From Pseudomonas atagonensis (GTDB lineage Bacteria > Pseudomonadota > Gammaproteobacteria > Pseudomonadales > Pseudomonadaceae), in NCBI RefSeq assembly GCF_011369485.1, contig NZ_VXCA01000013.1, positions 1 through 64,000 of the forward strand: 64,000 nucleotides of DNA. Reading direction: 5' to 3'. Position numbers and translations under genes: made by a program. Shown here one piece after another: positions 61,508 through 64,000 of this stretch (its first letter is position 1; each line of letters opens with the position of its first letter). The notes below the pieces were generated by a model that was not told the origin of the DNA, made no database searches, and saw only the letters and a list, made by a program, of their open reading frames with translations.

Positions 61508-62467
61508 CTACTTCTTGGTGACCAGCTCGACCGGGGTTTCGATGACGCCGTTGGCGCCGCTGTCGACTTTCTCGCCCTTGATGATTTTCAGCGCGGTCTC
61601 GATGCCGAACACAGCTTGTTTGGCTGCATACTGGTCAGCAGTGGCCAGCACGCGGCCGTCTTTCAACATTGGCTGAATCGCATTGATGTTGTCGTAACCG
61701 ACCACTTGTACCTGACCGGCCTTGCCGGCAGCGCGGACTGCGGAAACGGCGCCAACTGCCATGCTGTCGTTGCCGGCCAGCAGGGCTTTGACGTCCGGGT
61801 ATTCGCTGAGAATCGACGCGGCAACCTTGTTGCCCTTGTCGATTTCCCAGTCACCGGATTGCAGGGAAACCACCTTGATTTGCGCCGCTTCCATCGCATC
61901 CTTGAAACCCGCAGTACGCTGCTGGGCGTTGGTGGTCGTGGACACACCTTCAATAATGCCGACTTCGTCACCGGCCTTCAGCTGCTTGGCCAGGTATTCG
62001 CCAACCAGACGAGCGCCCTTGCGGTTGTCCGGGCCTACGAATGGCACGCTGATGTTTTTGCTTTTGACCACGGCAGGATCGAGCTGATTGTCGATGTTGA
62101 TCACGGTGATGCCGGCATCGACGGCCTTCTTGATGACCGGCACCATCGCCTTGGAGTCGGACGGCGCGATGACCAGCGCATTGACCTTGGCCAGAATCAT
62201 CTGCTCGACGATGCGGGTCTGGCCGGCAGTGTCGGTTTCGTCTTTGATGCCGTTGGAGATCAGGTCGAAATCGGCGGAGTGGTCTTTCTGGTAAGCCTTG
62301 GCACCGTCTTCCATGGTCAGGAAGAATTCATTGGCCAGCGATTTCATGACCAGGGCGACTTTGGGTTTTTCAGGAGATTCGGCGAACGCCGAGGAGACAG
62401 GTAGTGCGGCGGCTGTAGCAGCCAGCATAGCGACAGCAAGAAGACGTCCAGCGAATGGCAGCTTCAT
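61508..62467 (-). CDS. rbsB: Ribose-binding periplasmic protein
   Basis: 319 aa with signal peptide (cleavage after SAFA, about 28). Periplasmic-binding-protein fold with NEFFLTMEDGAKAYQKDH and GNDSMAVGAV. First gene of the operon; delivers ribose to RbsCA. Confidence 0.96.
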   Translation of the reverse strand: MKLPFAGRLLAVAMLAATAAALPVSSAFAESPEKPKVALVMKSLANEFFLTMEDGAKAYQKDHSADFDLISNGIKDETDTAGQTRIVEQMILAKVNALVIAPSDSKAMVPVIKKAVDAGITVINIDNQLDPAVVKSKNISVPFVGPDNRKGARLVGEYLAKQLKAGDEVGIIEGVSTTTNAQQRTAGFKDAMEAAQIKVVSLQSGDWEIDKGNKVAASILSEYPDVKALLAGNDSMAVGAVSAVRAAGKAGQVQVVGYDNINAIQPMLKDGRVLATADQYAAKQAVFGIETALKIIKGEKVDSGANGVIETPVELVTKK

Positions 62468-62497
62468 GGGTTCACTCCGATCTTATGATTATTGTGA

Positions 62498-62576
62498 GCA
62501 ACGTTTGCGCTGACGTAAGCTACATCACCTTCCGCCGATGGCACATTACATCGAAAGAGGCGCGCAAACGTTTGCG
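62498..62576. promoter_or_regulatory. Ribose operon operator/promoter region
   Basis: Perfect palindrome CGCAAACGTTTGCG at 62563-62576, and a shorter related GCAACGTTTGC at 62498-62508. Both resemble LacI-family operators (centred CG), the expected RbsR sites. Confidence 0.78.
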
Positions 62577-62669
62577 TAGATCGAACTATGCGAATCCCGC
62601 CGACATTTGTCAACAATCAGAAATCAGCAGATGTTGTAGGGCGAATCGTTCGATTCGCCCCTGACTCGC

Positions 62670-63116
62670 TCAAGCCGTGGTGCTGATCAGCCCGCCGCTA
62701 TTGGAATCCTTGGCCAGCTCTTTGATCAGATTGCCGGAGACTTCAGACAGCGCGCCGTTGGTATCAGCGATTTGCCCCTGAATCGACATGACCACCGCCG
62801 CTTTGGCTTCCGGCGTCGGGTAACTGGCTGCCTGTGCCGCCGCCAGTTGCTGCTGCTGTTCCTGCAATTGTTTTTGCAGTTCCTGCATGCGTTTGAGCAG
62901 CATTTTCACGGCAATACTTTGATTGCCGCCGCTCTCGGCCTTGCTGTCGTCCTGGGCGGGGCCACCGGTTCTGACCTGGTTCGAGTCGCCCTCATCCTTA
63001 GCCAGTATTTCAGTGGAGGCCTGCGCCGTAGCGTCGCTCAAGGCATTAACCGTGGCGGCGGACTTGCCGCCGATGGTGACGCCAGCAGCATTGGGAAAAC
63101 CGACAGTCAGTGACAT
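62670..63116 (-). CDS. Hypothetical coiled-coil protein
   Basis: 148 aa from ATG 63116. Central K-R-M-Q-E-L-Q-K-Q-L-Q-E-Q-Q-Q-Q-L coiled coil; low complexity otherwise. Weakly like FlxA-type proteins. Unknown. Confidence 0.6.
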   Translation of the reverse strand: MSLTVGFPNAAGVTIGGKSAATVNALSDATAQASTEILAKDEGDSNQVRTGGPAQDDSKAESGGNQSIAVKMLLKRMQELQKQLQEQQQQLAAAQAASYPTPEAKAAVVMSIQGQIADTNGALSEVSGNLIKELAKDSNSGGLISTTA

Positions 63117-63426
63117 GTTAACTCCTGAAAAAAAGATCCTTAAAGACCCATCGGCCTGCGCGACGCTTTCTTTAGCAAAGCGGTTGAAGCCCTGTCGCCC
63201 CTGCCGGCTCGCAGAACCGGCTGATGTTTTCGGACAGCCGAACAAAAAAGCCCTCCATGTTCGGAAAACCGGATAACCAAGGCATCAGGGCAATCTGGCG
63301 ATCAATAAATTATTGATATAAATCATCGGGTTAAACATTTTTCTCAAGCACAGTACGGCTGGTACAGATCCTGCTCCCTCCCCTGTACCCCGGGCATCCA
63401 GATCGGCTCGGGGCGCATCTAGATGA

Positions 63427-64000
<574 letters not shown>

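Overview
The window is a piece of a Pseudomonas chromosome, most likely from the P. fluorescens group. This is inferred from the moderately high G+C, the conserved right-hand order thrS-infC-rpmI-rplT-pheS-pheT-ihfA-merR-like-tRNA-Pro, an rbsBACRKD operon with a nucleoside hydrolase gene, and a periplasmic glutaminase-asparaginase. Species level is not resolvable here.

Layout. (1) 1-2787 is a decayed accessory segment. It holds small secreted or membrane proteins, short remnants of lambda-type tail genes and the C-terminal end of a tyrosine integrase, and looks like the wreck of an older prophage at the same tRNA-Pro site. (2) 2788-45677 is an apparently complete lambda/HK97-like siphoprophage of about 42.9 kb. 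It is bounded by 49-bp direct repeats (attL/attR), the right one forming the 3' part of tRNA-Pro(GGG). The minus strand carries replication, nin-like, holin, HNH/terminase, head, tail, fibre and endolysin/spanin genes, read right to left. The plus strand carries the CI-like repressor, a LuxR-type regulator, small lysogeny-region genes, excisionase and integrase. (3) 45707-64000 is host chromosome: translation/IHF genes, a cold-shock gene, small host genes, the ribose operon and the start of an asparaginase gene.

The most notable system is a diversity-generating retroelement (DGR) at 37036-40006, in the plus-strand lysogeny region. Its order is: two C-type-lectin-like target genes, each ending in a 101-bp variable repeat (VR1 37396-37496, VR2 38112-38212); an Avd-like accessory gene; a 101-bp adenine-rich template repeat (TR 38806-38906); and a DGR-type reverse transcriptase. 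VR2 differs from TR at 11 positions, all adenines in TR. VR1 differs at 13, of which 12 are TR adenines. This is the signature of adenine-directed mutagenic retrohoming. The targets are about 31 kb from the tail-fibre genes and lie on the other strand, so a role other than ordinary tail-fibre switching deserves thought.

Other signals include a CTGT-N8-ACAG LexA box driving a coiled-coil gene beside attL, iteron-like inverted repeats inside the replication gene, TAAAC-N5-GTTTA operator candidates on both sides of the repressor gene, an rrn-type boxA in the rightward early leader, a repeated hairpin/U-tract/Shine-Dalgarno unit at late-operon junctions, 10-bp integrase arm-site candidates at both prophage ends, a nested Rz/Rz1 pair and an AUU start for infC.
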